Shown here: piece after piece, positions 12,850-17,786 of the stretch | Position numbering within the stretch: the stretch's first letter is position 1 | How the letters are laid out: every line of letters starts with the position of its first letter | The notes under the pieces: model-generated | The model's database searches: none | Seen by the model: only the letters and a program-made list of their open reading frames with translations | Told to the model about the DNA's origin: nothing | Made by a program: the position numbers and the translations under genes | Virus record (IMG/VR): IMGVR_UViG_3300012147_000094 | Span: 1-22,481 of that record | Length of the DNA: 22,481 nucleotides | Reading direction: 5' to 3' (one strand) | Source of the DNA: a virus

Positions 12850-13638
12850 TCATGTGTGGGCCAGGGCTTTAGCTCCCTGAGATACTCCACGGCCCAGAGA
12901 CACGTTCTGTCCATCGTGCACGCCCGCTTGAGCGGCTGCATTGTTCTTCACCGAGGTGCCCTTTGAGGAGTCAGTGCTGAGGCCAGGGGCAATGGTGTTA
13001 AGGAAGTCCTGGACGATCCTGGCCTTTTCGATCAGCACCAGCTCCATCCCTGAGGTGCTCTTGGCCTGCTCTCGCACAGTGTCAAGGGACTGACGCAGCG
13101 CATGGAGCTTGGCGTTCACCGCGGAGGCAAAGCCCACCAGGTAGGAGTTCCGTTCAGCCGTCACAGAAATACCCCGGGCCCCTTTGGTGGCTTCAGCGAG
13201 GACATGGCTGAACAACCAGGTTGCTTGGTCGACGTCGCTCCTGTATCCAGCGAAGAACACTACCTTCCGATCTGAGCGCTTGCCAGTCGGCGTCGGCAGG
13301 ACTTTATACCAGCCCTGGGTTCCGGTAAGTTCCTCGATAGGGCTCATGACGAACTGGGTTACAATCCAGTCAAAGCGGGTTATGACCGTTTCGGATTGGA
13401 ACATATCCGGGTCCTTCGCACGGACCTCATCTTCGGTGAGGCCAAGCGAGTGCAGCATCTTGGCTGCTTTGGCCTGGCGGGACTTGGCTTCAGCCTCAGT
13501 GCAGCCAGCGTCGTCCAGCAAGGTGGCAATTGTCTTCTTCAGGTCATCAGTATCACGTTTGTTGGACGAGTTAATATCACGTCCGTTGGACGAGTTAATA
13601 TCACGTCCGTTGGACGAGTTAATCTTGCGGGTCATCAC
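12850..13638 (-). CDS. DUF2786-like protein with N-terminal tandem repeat
   Basis: The 262-residue product begins with three copies of an 8-residue repeat (INSSNGRD, last copy INSSNKRD). A domain of DUF2786 type follows at about residues 30-75 (LKKTIATLLDDAGCTEAEAK, AAKMLHSLGLTEDEV). A central domain carries KVVFFAGYRSDVDQATWLF and YLVGFASAVNAKLHALRQ, as in the region usually following DUF2786 in phage and plasmid proteins. The biochemical role of this family is unknown. The ATG at 13638 overlaps the previous stop and has a GGAGAG site. Next to the non-coding origin-like block, it is a candidate DNA-associated protein. Confidence 0.75.
   Translation of the reverse strand: MMTRKINSSNGRDINSSNGRDINSSNKRDTDDLKKTIATLLDDAGCTEAEAKSRQAKAAKMLHSLGLTEDEVRAKDPDMFQSETVITRFDWIVTQFVMSPIEELTGTQGWYKVLPTPTGKRSDRKVVFFAGYRSDVDQATWLFSHVLAEATKGARGISVTAERNSYLVGFASAVNAKLHALRQSLDTVREQAKSTSGMELVLIEKARIVQDFLNTIAPGLSTDSSKGTSVKNNAAAQAGVHDGQNVSLGRGVSQGAKALAHT
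13555..13626. repeat. 24-bp tandem repeat in coding sequence, 3 copies
   Basis: The unit beginning GTTGGACGAGTTAATATCAC occurs identically at 13561 and 13585 and in truncated form at 13609; a degenerate copy precedes 13561. Near identity at the DNA level points to recent slippage duplication. The length keeps the frame. Confidence 0.9.
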
Positions 13639-13793
13639 TTCTCTCCAAGTTCGGCCCGCTCACGATCGCGGCGCCAGGTTGCTTCTGAACGGGACATGCC
13701 GTTCCACTTTACTCGACCATCCACAAAGACAGCCCAGGAATACAGGTCATCCCCTTCGTGCTTGCGCATGGTAACCCGTGGTTTCTTAGCCAT
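13635..13793 (-). CDS. Small basic hypothetical protein, 52 aa
   Basis: I use the ATG at 13793, preceded by GAGGAG, giving MAKKPRVTMRKHEGDDLYSW and a short strand-turn-strand (AVFVDGRVKWNGMSRSEATW) ending in a charged helix. The overlaps with both neighbours are a few bases. The fold looks like a tiny beta-hairpin plus helix. Family unknown. Confidence 0.68.
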   Translation of the reverse strand: MAKKPRVTMRKHEGDDLYSWAVFVDGRVKWNGMSRSEATWRRDRERAELGEK

Positions 13794-13962
13794 TAGGCTT
13801 CTCCTCAAATTTAGGGGCCAGGTCTCGGAGCAACTCCTGCTCGTTCCAGCCAGTTTGCATTGCGATGGACTGAGCTGCACAAGTCCAGTCCAGGTCTGGG
13901 TGGTGCAGGAGTTTCTCCTGCACCATCTCAGTTACCTCATTCAGGGTCAGTTTTCGGGCCAT
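13786..13962 (-). CDS. Small hypothetical protein, 58 aa
   Basis: The ATG at 13962 has GGAGA upstream and gives MARKLTLNEVTEMVQEKLLH, then a second helix (CAAQSIAMQTGWNEQELLRD) and a charged tail. The helical arrangement could be a small DNA-binding or adaptor domain. A 6-bp hairpin at 13977-13991 abuts its ribosome site. Its end overlaps the next start by 8 bp. Confidence 0.68.
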   Translation of the reverse strand: MARKLTLNEVTEMVQEKLLHHPDLDWTCAAQSIAMQTGWNEQELLRDLAPKFEEKPNG

Positions 13963-14149
13963 GTGTATCTCCATTTTGGGACTGCGTCCCATAAAGCTTG
14001 TGGAACTCCATGACAGATTGCTCTATCGTGGGCATTTGGTTTTCCCTCACCAGGTTGCAGGCGTTCCTCGAAAAGAAGGTCAATCGTATCCCATTAACCA
14101 GTAGTAAAACCAGCAACCCAAAGAGCAAGATATTCGCCACTTTGGTCAT
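13937..14149 (-). CDS. Small membrane protein, 70 aa
   Basis: One hydrophobic segment (residues about 4-24, VANILLFGLLVLLLVNGIRL) follows a short N-terminus with a single lysine, so it is a single-pass inner-membrane protein. The rest is soluble and polar (MPTIEQSVMEFHKLYGTQSQ). I use the ATG at 14149 with AAGGAG 7 nt upstream. The perfect dyad at 14165-14186 stands immediately before the ribosome site. Candidate for a host-takeover or lysis-accessory function, unproven. Confidence 0.72.
   Translation of the reverse strand: MTKVANILLFGLLVLLLVNGIRLTFFSRNACNLVRENQMPTIEQSVMEFHKLYGTQSQNGDTHGPKTDPE
13977..13991 (-). promoter_or_regulatory. Hairpin abutting the ribosome site of the gene at 13962
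   Basis: Arms TGGGAC/GTCCCA enclose GCA on the minus strand and end 4 nt before GGAG. It lies in the coding tail of the upstream membrane protein gene. Confidence 0.5.
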
Positions 14150-14164
14150 GCACACACTCCTTGT

Positions 14165-14186
14165 TACTTAGAACGCGTTCTAAGTA
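14165..14186. promoter_or_regulatory. Perfect 22-bp dyad before the membrane-protein gene
   Basis: Arms TACTTAGAA/TTCTAAGTA flank a central CGCG and the ribosome site AAGGAG begins 2-3 nt later. It could be a repressor operator in DNA or a 9-bp hairpin with a CGCG loop in RNA. Confidence 0.65.
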
Positions 14187-14200
14187 CTTTCCATAATCCC

Positions 14201-14233
14201 CCGAGGCTGCACGATCGGTCTGTGCAGTCTCGG
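14201..14233 (-). terminator. Hairpin after the gene at 14259, possible terminator
   Basis: A 12-bp stem with one mismatch (CCGAG and CTGCAC halves against GTGCAG and CTCGG) and a 9-nt loop lies 26 bp past the stop. No T-run follows on the minus strand (GGGGATTATGG), so it may need Rho or only stabilise the transcript. Confidence 0.5.
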
Positions 14234-14258
14234 TCAGGCTCGGTGCTCGGTTAGCCGC

Positions 14259-14663
14259 TTAGTGTATGATGCGCTTCTGGACGACGATTTTCATAATGGG
14301 CTCGATAGTCTGAGCCAGCGGCAGGTAATAGTCCAGGACAGTGACTTCCTTGACAGGCAAGGTGCCGGTGAACCCTTCAGGACGCTCACACACTTTGGCT
14401 GAGATGACCACCCTAAGATCGGCGAAGGTCCTCGGAAATAGCCCGGGGGCATCTTCGTCGTCCTGGTAGAATTCCGAGATGCCCTCCCACATTTCGCGGG
14501 CAAGCTCCTCGATCAGTTCCTCCGAGTAGCGCAGGGCCACGAAGCCACACTGAGGCGAAGCCATCAGTTCAAGGTCTAGGTCCTGGGCTTTTGCGTCCTG
14601 CTCAGCATAGACGTCTTCGATGGTTGCGCCTGAGTAGAGATAGGCGTGAGGGGTATAGGTCAT
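14259..14663 (-). CDS. Hypothetical protein, 134 aa
   Basis: I use the ATG at 14663 (MTYTPHAYLYSGATIEDVYA) because AGGAG precedes it and promoter P3 lies just upstream; longer frames would run through that promoter. The protein is acidic in the middle (ELIEELAREMWEGISEFYQD) and has a strand-rich end (KEVTVLDYYLPLAQTIEPIM, KIVVQKRIIH). Family not recognised. It appears monocistronic. Confidence 0.72.
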   Translation of the reverse strand: MTYTPHAYLYSGATIEDVYAEQDAKAQDLDLELMASPQCGFVALRYSEELIEELAREMWEGISEFYQDDEDAPGLFPRTFADLRVVISAKVCERPEGFTGTLPVKEVTVLDYYLPLAQTIEPIMKIVVQKRIIH

Positions 14664-14693
14664 GGTTATTCTCCTGTGTGACATCGTATGAAT

Positions 14694-14722
14694 AGAATAT
14701 CGCGAACTGCGGAAGATGCGAA
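14694..14722 (-). promoter_or_regulatory. Leftward promoter P3, YATTCTA type
   Basis: TTCGCA (14722-14717) and TATTCT (14699-14694) are 17 bp apart on the minus strand, followed by ATTCATAC, about 30 bp before the start at 14663. Confidence 0.55.
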
Positions 14723-14987
14723 CCTCTATTCTCTCTTTCAATTCCAGTGCTGTGACTGTTGGACACATATCAAAGCATTAGGTCAAAATCTGTGCCGCCA
14801 ACACTTAGGGTTCGTCCAAGCATTACGCTACCAACAGACCGGCAGTGCTGGCACCAACCCAGTGACCAGCGCAGAGGCGTGCTGGCTTAGGAGCGGGACT
14901 AGCAATGCTGGTTCACTGGCGTTAGGTTGGAGCCAGCAATGCTGGTTCACTGGCGTTAGGTTGGAGCCAGCACTACCGGCCGCCGGC
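14723..14987. other. Non-coding block with palindromic repeats
   Basis: No gene is seen. The left part (14723-14840) shows nothing clear. From 14840 the sequence is dominated by CCAGC/GCTGG motifs: a degenerate inverted copy (14845-14875), two perfect 34-bp repeats, and the start of a third copy before CGGCCGCCGG. Confidence 0.6.
14901..14968. repeat. 34-bp direct repeat, two perfect copies
   Basis: Copies occupy 14901-14934 and 14935-14968, each starting AGCAATGCTGGTTCACTGGC and ending GGTTGGAGCC. At the second junction CCAGCA-A-TGCTGG forms a 13-bp palindrome; the first junction has a partial version. Confidence 0.95.
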
Positions 14988-15344
14988 TTATCGCCAGCCC
15001 AGCAGAGTTAAAGCTCCACTGCGCAGGTAAGTCTGCTGGCCTCCATCACCAATGAAGATGGTCTTGGCTTCAGCCTCAACCAGCTCGCGCTGCAGGACCC
15101 AGTGATCCTGGGCTTCGCTGTCATCATCGTCGGGCTTGGGGCCATAGTCTTCATCCCATTCGACCATCGGGTCGTGCAGGACAACGTCGCCAATCCTGTG
15201 CTCAAAAGGCCATAAGGGCTGCATGGCCAGCAGGACATTTGGATCAACCTCCAAGTCGTCCAGCCAGTCCACATCAACGACCAGCAACGGGTTGATTTCT
15301 TGTGCTTGGTCGACGAGGGCTGAGATGAGTTCAGAAAGAGTCAT
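14988..15344 (-). CDS. Acidic hypothetical protein, 118 aa
   Basis: The product starts MTLSELISALVDQAQEINPL and is strongly acidic (VDVDWLDDLEVDP, WDEDYGPKPDDDDSEAQDHW). Small acidic phage proteins often act as DNA mimics or inhibitors of host enzymes, but nothing here proves that. AAGGAG precedes the ATG, and the compact hairpin at 15359-15381 abuts that ribosome site. The middle (LLAMQPLWPFEHRIGDVVLHDP) is beta-like. Confidence 0.75.
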   Translation of the reverse strand: MTLSELISALVDQAQEINPLLVVDVDWLDDLEVDPNVLLAMQPLWPFEHRIGDVVLHDPMVEWDEDYGPKPDDDDSEAQDHWVLQRELVEAEAKTIFIGDGGQQTYLRSGALTLLGWR

Positions 15345-15358
15345 TGGAACGTTCTCCT

Positions 15359-15381
15359 TTATAGGGCCAAGGCCCTGTATA
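15359..15381 (-). promoter_or_regulatory. Hairpin abutting the ribosome site of the gene at 15344
   Basis: AGGGC and GCCCT enclose CTTG on the minus strand, with further A-T pairs after one mismatch. AAGGAG begins directly after the stem. It also forms the last codons and stop of the small gene at 15359-15508. Confidence 0.55.
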
Positions 15382-15508
15382 CTAGGTAGAGCTTCAGGGC
15401 GACCAGAGCATAGCTGGCCATGAGAACCAGGGCGTCAACAATGCGAGAAGCCCGGGAGGGCACGAACGTGGTTATCCCACATTCGTGCCTGGTGTAGCTG
15501 TCGTTCAT
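15359..15508 (-). CDS. Small membrane protein, 49 aa
   Basis: The ATG at 15508 overlaps the upstream stop as ATGA, and the frame ends with TAA inside the spacer to the next gene. The product starts MNDSYTRHECGITTFVPSRA and then has a hydrophobic helix (residues about 25-49, ALVLMASYALVALKLYLVYR onward) with a basic residue pair before it, so it is a probable single-pass membrane protein. It fills the gap between two genes exactly, which supports it. Function unknown. Confidence 0.72.
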   Translation of the reverse strand: MNDSYTRHECGITTFVPSRASRIVDALVLMASYALVALKLYLVYRALAL

Positions 15509-15963
15509 GCCAGCGGATCAGAGACCAGTTCGCTTTCCTCGACGATCTTGTCCAGGATAGGCGTTGGTTCGGCCTCACAGGACTCCAGTCCTGTGTGCTT
15601 CACGGCCTTTTTGCGAGGGCGCACAGGCATCTTCACATTCGGGTCAGAGTTCAGCTTGGTGTTATACCAGCGCAGGCACTTGACCGTCGTGTTGGCCTCC
15701 GGGAACTCTTCCAGGACACGCTCCAGGACGTAATCGTAGGGGTGACCGACCGGCTTGCCATCCTCATTGGACGCCACGGCGACTAGCAGGGCCTCGGCGA
15801 CTTCCCGGATGGTCTTGTTACCCCGTGCCGCCCGCATGGCCGCGGCGACTTTCTCGACCAGCAGGTCTTTGCGACCGTTCCACTTGGTGATGGCCTCGAC
15901 GCCCTGGAGGGCATCGTGCTGGGCGACGAGTTCTTTGATGGTCAGTTCATTCAGGGTGGACAT
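15505..15963 (-). CDS. Hypothetical regulatory-type protein, 152 aa
   Basis: The N-terminus (LTIKELVAQHDAL, then TKWNGRKDLLVEKVAAAMRA) resembles a SAP or Rho-N-like helix-extended-helix. The middle (HPYDYVLERVLEEFPEANTT, CLRWYNTKL) is a segment I associate with small phage and plasmid proteins of unknown role. The tail is basic then acidic (RPRKKAVKHTG; ILDKIVEESELVSDPLA). AAGGAG and promoter P4 precede the ATG at 15963. A near-perfect 20-bp inverted repeat (15576-15595) lies inside the coding region. DNA or RNA binding is plausible, not proven. Confidence 0.72.
   Translation of the reverse strand: MSTLNELTIKELVAQHDALQGVEAITKWNGRKDLLVEKVAAAMRAARGNKTIREVAEALLVAVASNEDGKPVGHPYDYVLERVLEEFPEANTTVKCLRWYNTKLNSDPNVKMPVRPRKKAVKHTGLESCEAEPTPILDKIVEESELVSDPLA
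15576..15595. repeat. Inverted repeat inside the gene at 15505-15963
   Basis: Perfect 9-bp arms CACAGGACT/AGTCCTGTG surround CC. The flanks match the intergenic hairpin at 8222-8239, suggesting common origin or a common binding protein. Confidence 0.6.
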
Positions 15964-15983
15964 GGTAGTTCTCCTTGGTTGGT

Positions 15984-15998
15984 GCGACTGTGTGTCGC
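15984..15998 (-). other. Leader hairpin of the gene at 15963
   Basis: GCGAC and GTCGC enclose a 5-nt loop in the leader, about 10 nt before AAGGAG and after promoter P4. Confidence 0.4.
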
Positions 15999-16011
15999 TG
16001 TTGATAGTTAT

Positions 16012-16040
16012 AGAATGTCGTGTCTCTCAAGACTTGTAAA
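16012..16040 (-). promoter_or_regulatory. Leftward promoter P4, YATTCTA type
   Basis: TTTACA (16040-16035) and CATTCT (16017-16012) are 17 bp apart on the minus strand, followed by ATAACTAT. The -35 is directly adjacent to the terminator at 16040-16085. Confidence 0.65.
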
Positions 16041-16085
16041 GTAGAAAACCGCGGGTCATTCATTGTTTGTTGCAGGCACCCGCGG
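16040..16085 (-). terminator. Rho-independent terminator after the gene at 16159
   Basis: Arms CCGCGGGT/ACCCGCGG (8 bp, 21-nt loop) are followed by TTTTCTACTTT on the minus strand. It ends the operon from 17288 or its last segment and sits back-to-back with promoter P4. Confidence 0.8.
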
Positions 16086-16158
16086 TATTCTGTTTCAGCC
16101 CTTCAGTTTTACCCGGCGGAGGCGTTCGGTCCAGACGCCCAGCTCTTCCATTTTCTAA

Positions 16159-16542
16159 CTAGCCGACTGGGTGTTGTCTCCAAATAGGGCAGAAGTGCCC
16201 AGGAAGATTGCTGGTCGCAGAAGCTTCAACAGTCCAGCCAAGTCGCTCCCAGTTGACTAGGGCAACAACCTCAGCCCAGTCGTCAGTCTCCAGAAGGGTG
16301 CTGTCATCAGCAGGCAGTTGGCCTTCTTTGTCCAGTCGGCACAGAATGAACCGGCGCCCATCAAAGTCTTCACGCTCTCGAGGGTCAGGATAGTCTATCC
16401 AAACCAGGAAGTCATTTCGCCTGAAAGACGGGCAGGGGTCATTCCGCCAGCTCGTGTTCTCCCAGCCCTCAAGATCGGGCAGGGAAATAATTGGGTAATC
16501 CGGAAATTCGGATGCCAGGGTCTGTGGAAATAGGGTGGGCAT
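16159..16542 (-). CDS. Hypothetical protein, 127 aa
   Basis: Its ATG overlaps the preceding stop as TGATG, without an independent strong ribosome site. The product is rich in Trp, Asp and Pro (SLPDLEGWENTSWRNDPCPS, DFLVWIDYPDPREREDFDGR) and seems a compact beta-rich protein (RFILCRLDKEGQ). Family not recognised. Confidence 0.72.
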   Translation of the reverse strand: MPTLFPQTLASEFPDYPIISLPDLEGWENTSWRNDPCPSFRRNDFLVWIDYPDPREREDFDGRRFILCRLDKEGQLPADDSTLLETDDWAEVVALVNWERLGWTVEASATSNLPGHFCPIWRQHPVG

Positions 16543-16736
16543 CAGGGGTTAACCTCCATTTGGCAGATGTCCGTGTCAAAGGTGTCACCCAAACCTGAGG
16601 TGTCCTTGGCCACAAGGGTAGCAGTCATCGACTGGGCGAATGTTTCAGCACTCTGGTAAGACGCCCAAGCGGAGTGGTGTTTCACCCGGCCAAAGTCAGC
16701 TTGGTCCGTGATGGTGAGAATGTAAACGTGGGCCAT
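16542..16736 (-). CDS. Small hypothetical protein, 64 aa
   Basis: I use the ATG at 16736, preceded by AGGAG, over the ATG at 16754 whose own ribosome site is absent. The product starts MAHVYILTITDQADFGRVKH and looks like a small ferredoxin-like beta-alpha-beta unit (strand, then SAWASYQSAETFAQSM helix). Family unknown. Confidence 0.68.
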   Translation of the reverse strand: MAHVYILTITDQADFGRVKHHSAWASYQSAETFAQSMTATLVAKDTSGLGDTFDTDICQMEVNP

Positions 16737-16810
16737 GGGCTTTCTCCTATTCATGGGTTAGAGTGGTAGTCACAGGTAGGCACCCACCACAGGTGCCCAC
16801 TTCGAAACTA

Positions 16811-17032
16811 TCACAGGTCGAGGGTGAGTTGAACCTCACGGGTTCTCACAGGTTCCCTCTTTTCCAGGAGACCAGCCTTTCTCATATCGCGGGCAATGCT
16901 CGCGACGGACTTGTCCGTGGTCCGGGCATTGGGGAAGTGTTCGCGGGCTTTATTCGCGATGGCCTTATAGGAGAGTTCGCCCTCGAGAAGAAGGGTCTTC
17001 ACGACGTGGGTACAGTTCTTGAATGTGGACAT
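16811..17032 (-). CDS. Small winged-helix-like DNA-binding protein, 73 aa
   Basis: The product reads as a three-helix DNA-binding domain: THVVKTLLLEGELSYKAIAN, then ARTTDKSVASIARDMRKAGL, then a strand pair (EPVRTREVQLTLDL) like a wing. This is the pattern of phage winged-helix regulators and of helix-turn-helix domains in general. It could be a transcription regulator acting on the repeats nearby (inference). GGAG precedes the ATG and a G/C-rich hairpin stands directly upstream. Confidence 0.7.
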   Translation of the reverse strand: MSTFKNCTHVVKTLLLEGELSYKAIANKAREHFPNARTTDKSVASIARDMRKAGLLEKREPVRTREVQLTLDL

Positions 17033-17047
17033 GATAGTTCTCCGTTA

Positions 17048-17063
17048 TGGGCCCTGGGGCCTG
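17048..17063 (-). promoter_or_regulatory. G/C hairpin abutting the ribosome site of the gene at 17032
   Basis: GGCC and GGCC arms enclose CCAG on the minus strand, followed by CATAACGGAG. Stem is short (4-5 bp) but all G/C. Confidence 0.4.
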
Positions 17064-17093
17064 ATTTGACGTTGGGTAAAGAGGGTGTGACTT

Positions 17094-17288
17094 TTACATC
17101 ACGTAGGCCAGAAGGTCCTCAAGTCTTTGAACCCAATGAGGATGGTCTTCTCCTATATTGGACATTTCAAATTGAATAGCCATACGTTCCAAATCAAGAC
17201 AGTCCTTTATGGACAGATCATGAAGGACCTCATCCGAAGAGACAACCCAGCATTCCCGCAAGCGGGTCTCATATTCAAATTTTGTCAT
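17094..17288 (-). CDS. Small acidic hypothetical protein, 64 aa
   Basis: The product starts MTKFEYETRLRECWVVSSDE and is helical (LHDLSIKDCLDLERMAIQFE, then WVQRLEDLLAYVM). AAAGGA lies 9 nt upstream and the YATTCTA motif of P5 further upstream. It is the first leftward gene next to the switch region, so probably among the earliest expressed. Family unknown. Confidence 0.7.
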   Translation of the reverse strand: MTKFEYETRLRECWVVSSDEVLHDLSIKDCLDLERMAIQFEMSNIGEDHPHWVQRLEDLLAYVM

Positions 17289-17329
17289 TTTATTTGATCC
17301 TTTGTTCGTTCGTTCGTTTCGCGTCTCGT

Positions 17330-17341
17330 ATTAATAGAATA
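17330..17341 (-). promoter_or_regulatory. Leftward promoter P5, YATTCTA type, weak -35
   Basis: TATTCT (17341-17336) followed by ATTAATAC matches the shared motif, about 48 bp before the start at 17288. No convincing -35 is seen at 16-18 bp. A short TTCG-type repeat lies in the leader. Confidence 0.45.
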
Positions 17342-17488
17342 GGCCTAAAGTACTAACAAAGTATTAACGTTTTCTGAAATATTCATGAACTCTTCGCACT
17401 GCATTCAGTGGGGGTAGAGCCCAGGACATACTACATGCAGCGCGCCCTGGCCTGTTTTGGCACAACGGTGAATGATTTGAAAGTGAAA

Positions 17489-17547
17489 GTTTACGAGGAC
17501 GGGTGCTCGTTTAGACCGTAGGTTTACGAGGACGGGTGCTCGTTTAG
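17489..17547. repeat. Two 26-bp direct repeats, 33 bp apart
   Basis: Identical copies at 17489-17514 and 17522-17547 begin GTTTACGAGGACGGGTGCTC. Each contains the inverted pair ACGAG/CTCGT. The 33-bp period is about three helical turns, so both would face the same side of the DNA. Confidence 0.95.
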
Positions 17548-17662
17548 TAACCTTTTCATGTTGGAACCTTTGGAGCCTGAGCAAATGAATTGCCCACTAG
17601 CCTTACAAAAATATGGAAAAATAGGTTTGGAGCCAAAGTTCCTCCCAGTCTAGCAAGTTTCT

Positions 17663-17680
17663 AGGAGGTTCCAACCTCCT
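17663..17680. promoter_or_regulatory. Dyad at the -35 position of the candidate late promoter
   Basis: Perfect arms AGGAGGTT/AACCTCCT surround CC. The dyad ends 17 bp before TATACG, where a -35 would lie, so an activator or repressor could bind here. Confidence 0.55.
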
Positions 17681-17693
17681 GAATAGCCAACGC

Positions 17694-17702
17694 TGGTATA
17701 CG
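17694..17702 (+). promoter_or_regulatory. Candidate late promoter, extended -10
   Basis: TGGTATACG fits an extended -10 (TGnTATA), about 85 bp before the terminase small subunit start. No -35 consensus is present. A second weaker candidate is TATAAG at 17721. Confidence 0.4.
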
Positions 17703-17753
17703 ATGGTGCTGTAAGGTGGTTATAAGGATCAGAGCCACAACATAGAACTACGC

Positions 17754-17768
17754 GAAGCTCAGAGCTTC
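17754..17768 (+). promoter_or_regulatory. Hairpin abutting the ribosome site of the terminase small subunit
   Basis: Arms GAAGCTC/GAGCTTC surround a single A and end about 6 nt before GAGGA. This is the only plus-strand member of the ribosome-site hairpins. Confidence 0.5.
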
Positions 17769-17786
17769 ACGAACTGAGGAACCAAC

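Larger units (their letters stand above)
17342..17786. other. Non-coding switch region between leftward and rightward units
   Basis: No gene is seen. The block holds two 26-bp direct repeats (17489, 17522), an inverted pair GGAACCTTTGG (about 17564) and CCAAAGTTCC (about 17632), a perfect dyad (17663-17680), a possible extended -10 (17694-17702) and the hairpin before the terminase start. Confidence 0.75.

Noticed and set aside
14723-14987. CRISPR-like array at the 34-bp repeats
   Set aside because: The copies are directly adjacent with no spacers, so this is a tandem repeat.
16095-16151. 18-codon minus-strand frame after the gene at 16159
   Set aside because: No ribosome site and too short; it lies just before a terminator and is probably untranslated leader or tail.
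17721-17726. TATAAG as main late promoter
   Set aside because: No -35 at 16-18 bp and no extended -10; kept only as a weaker alternative to the site at 17694.
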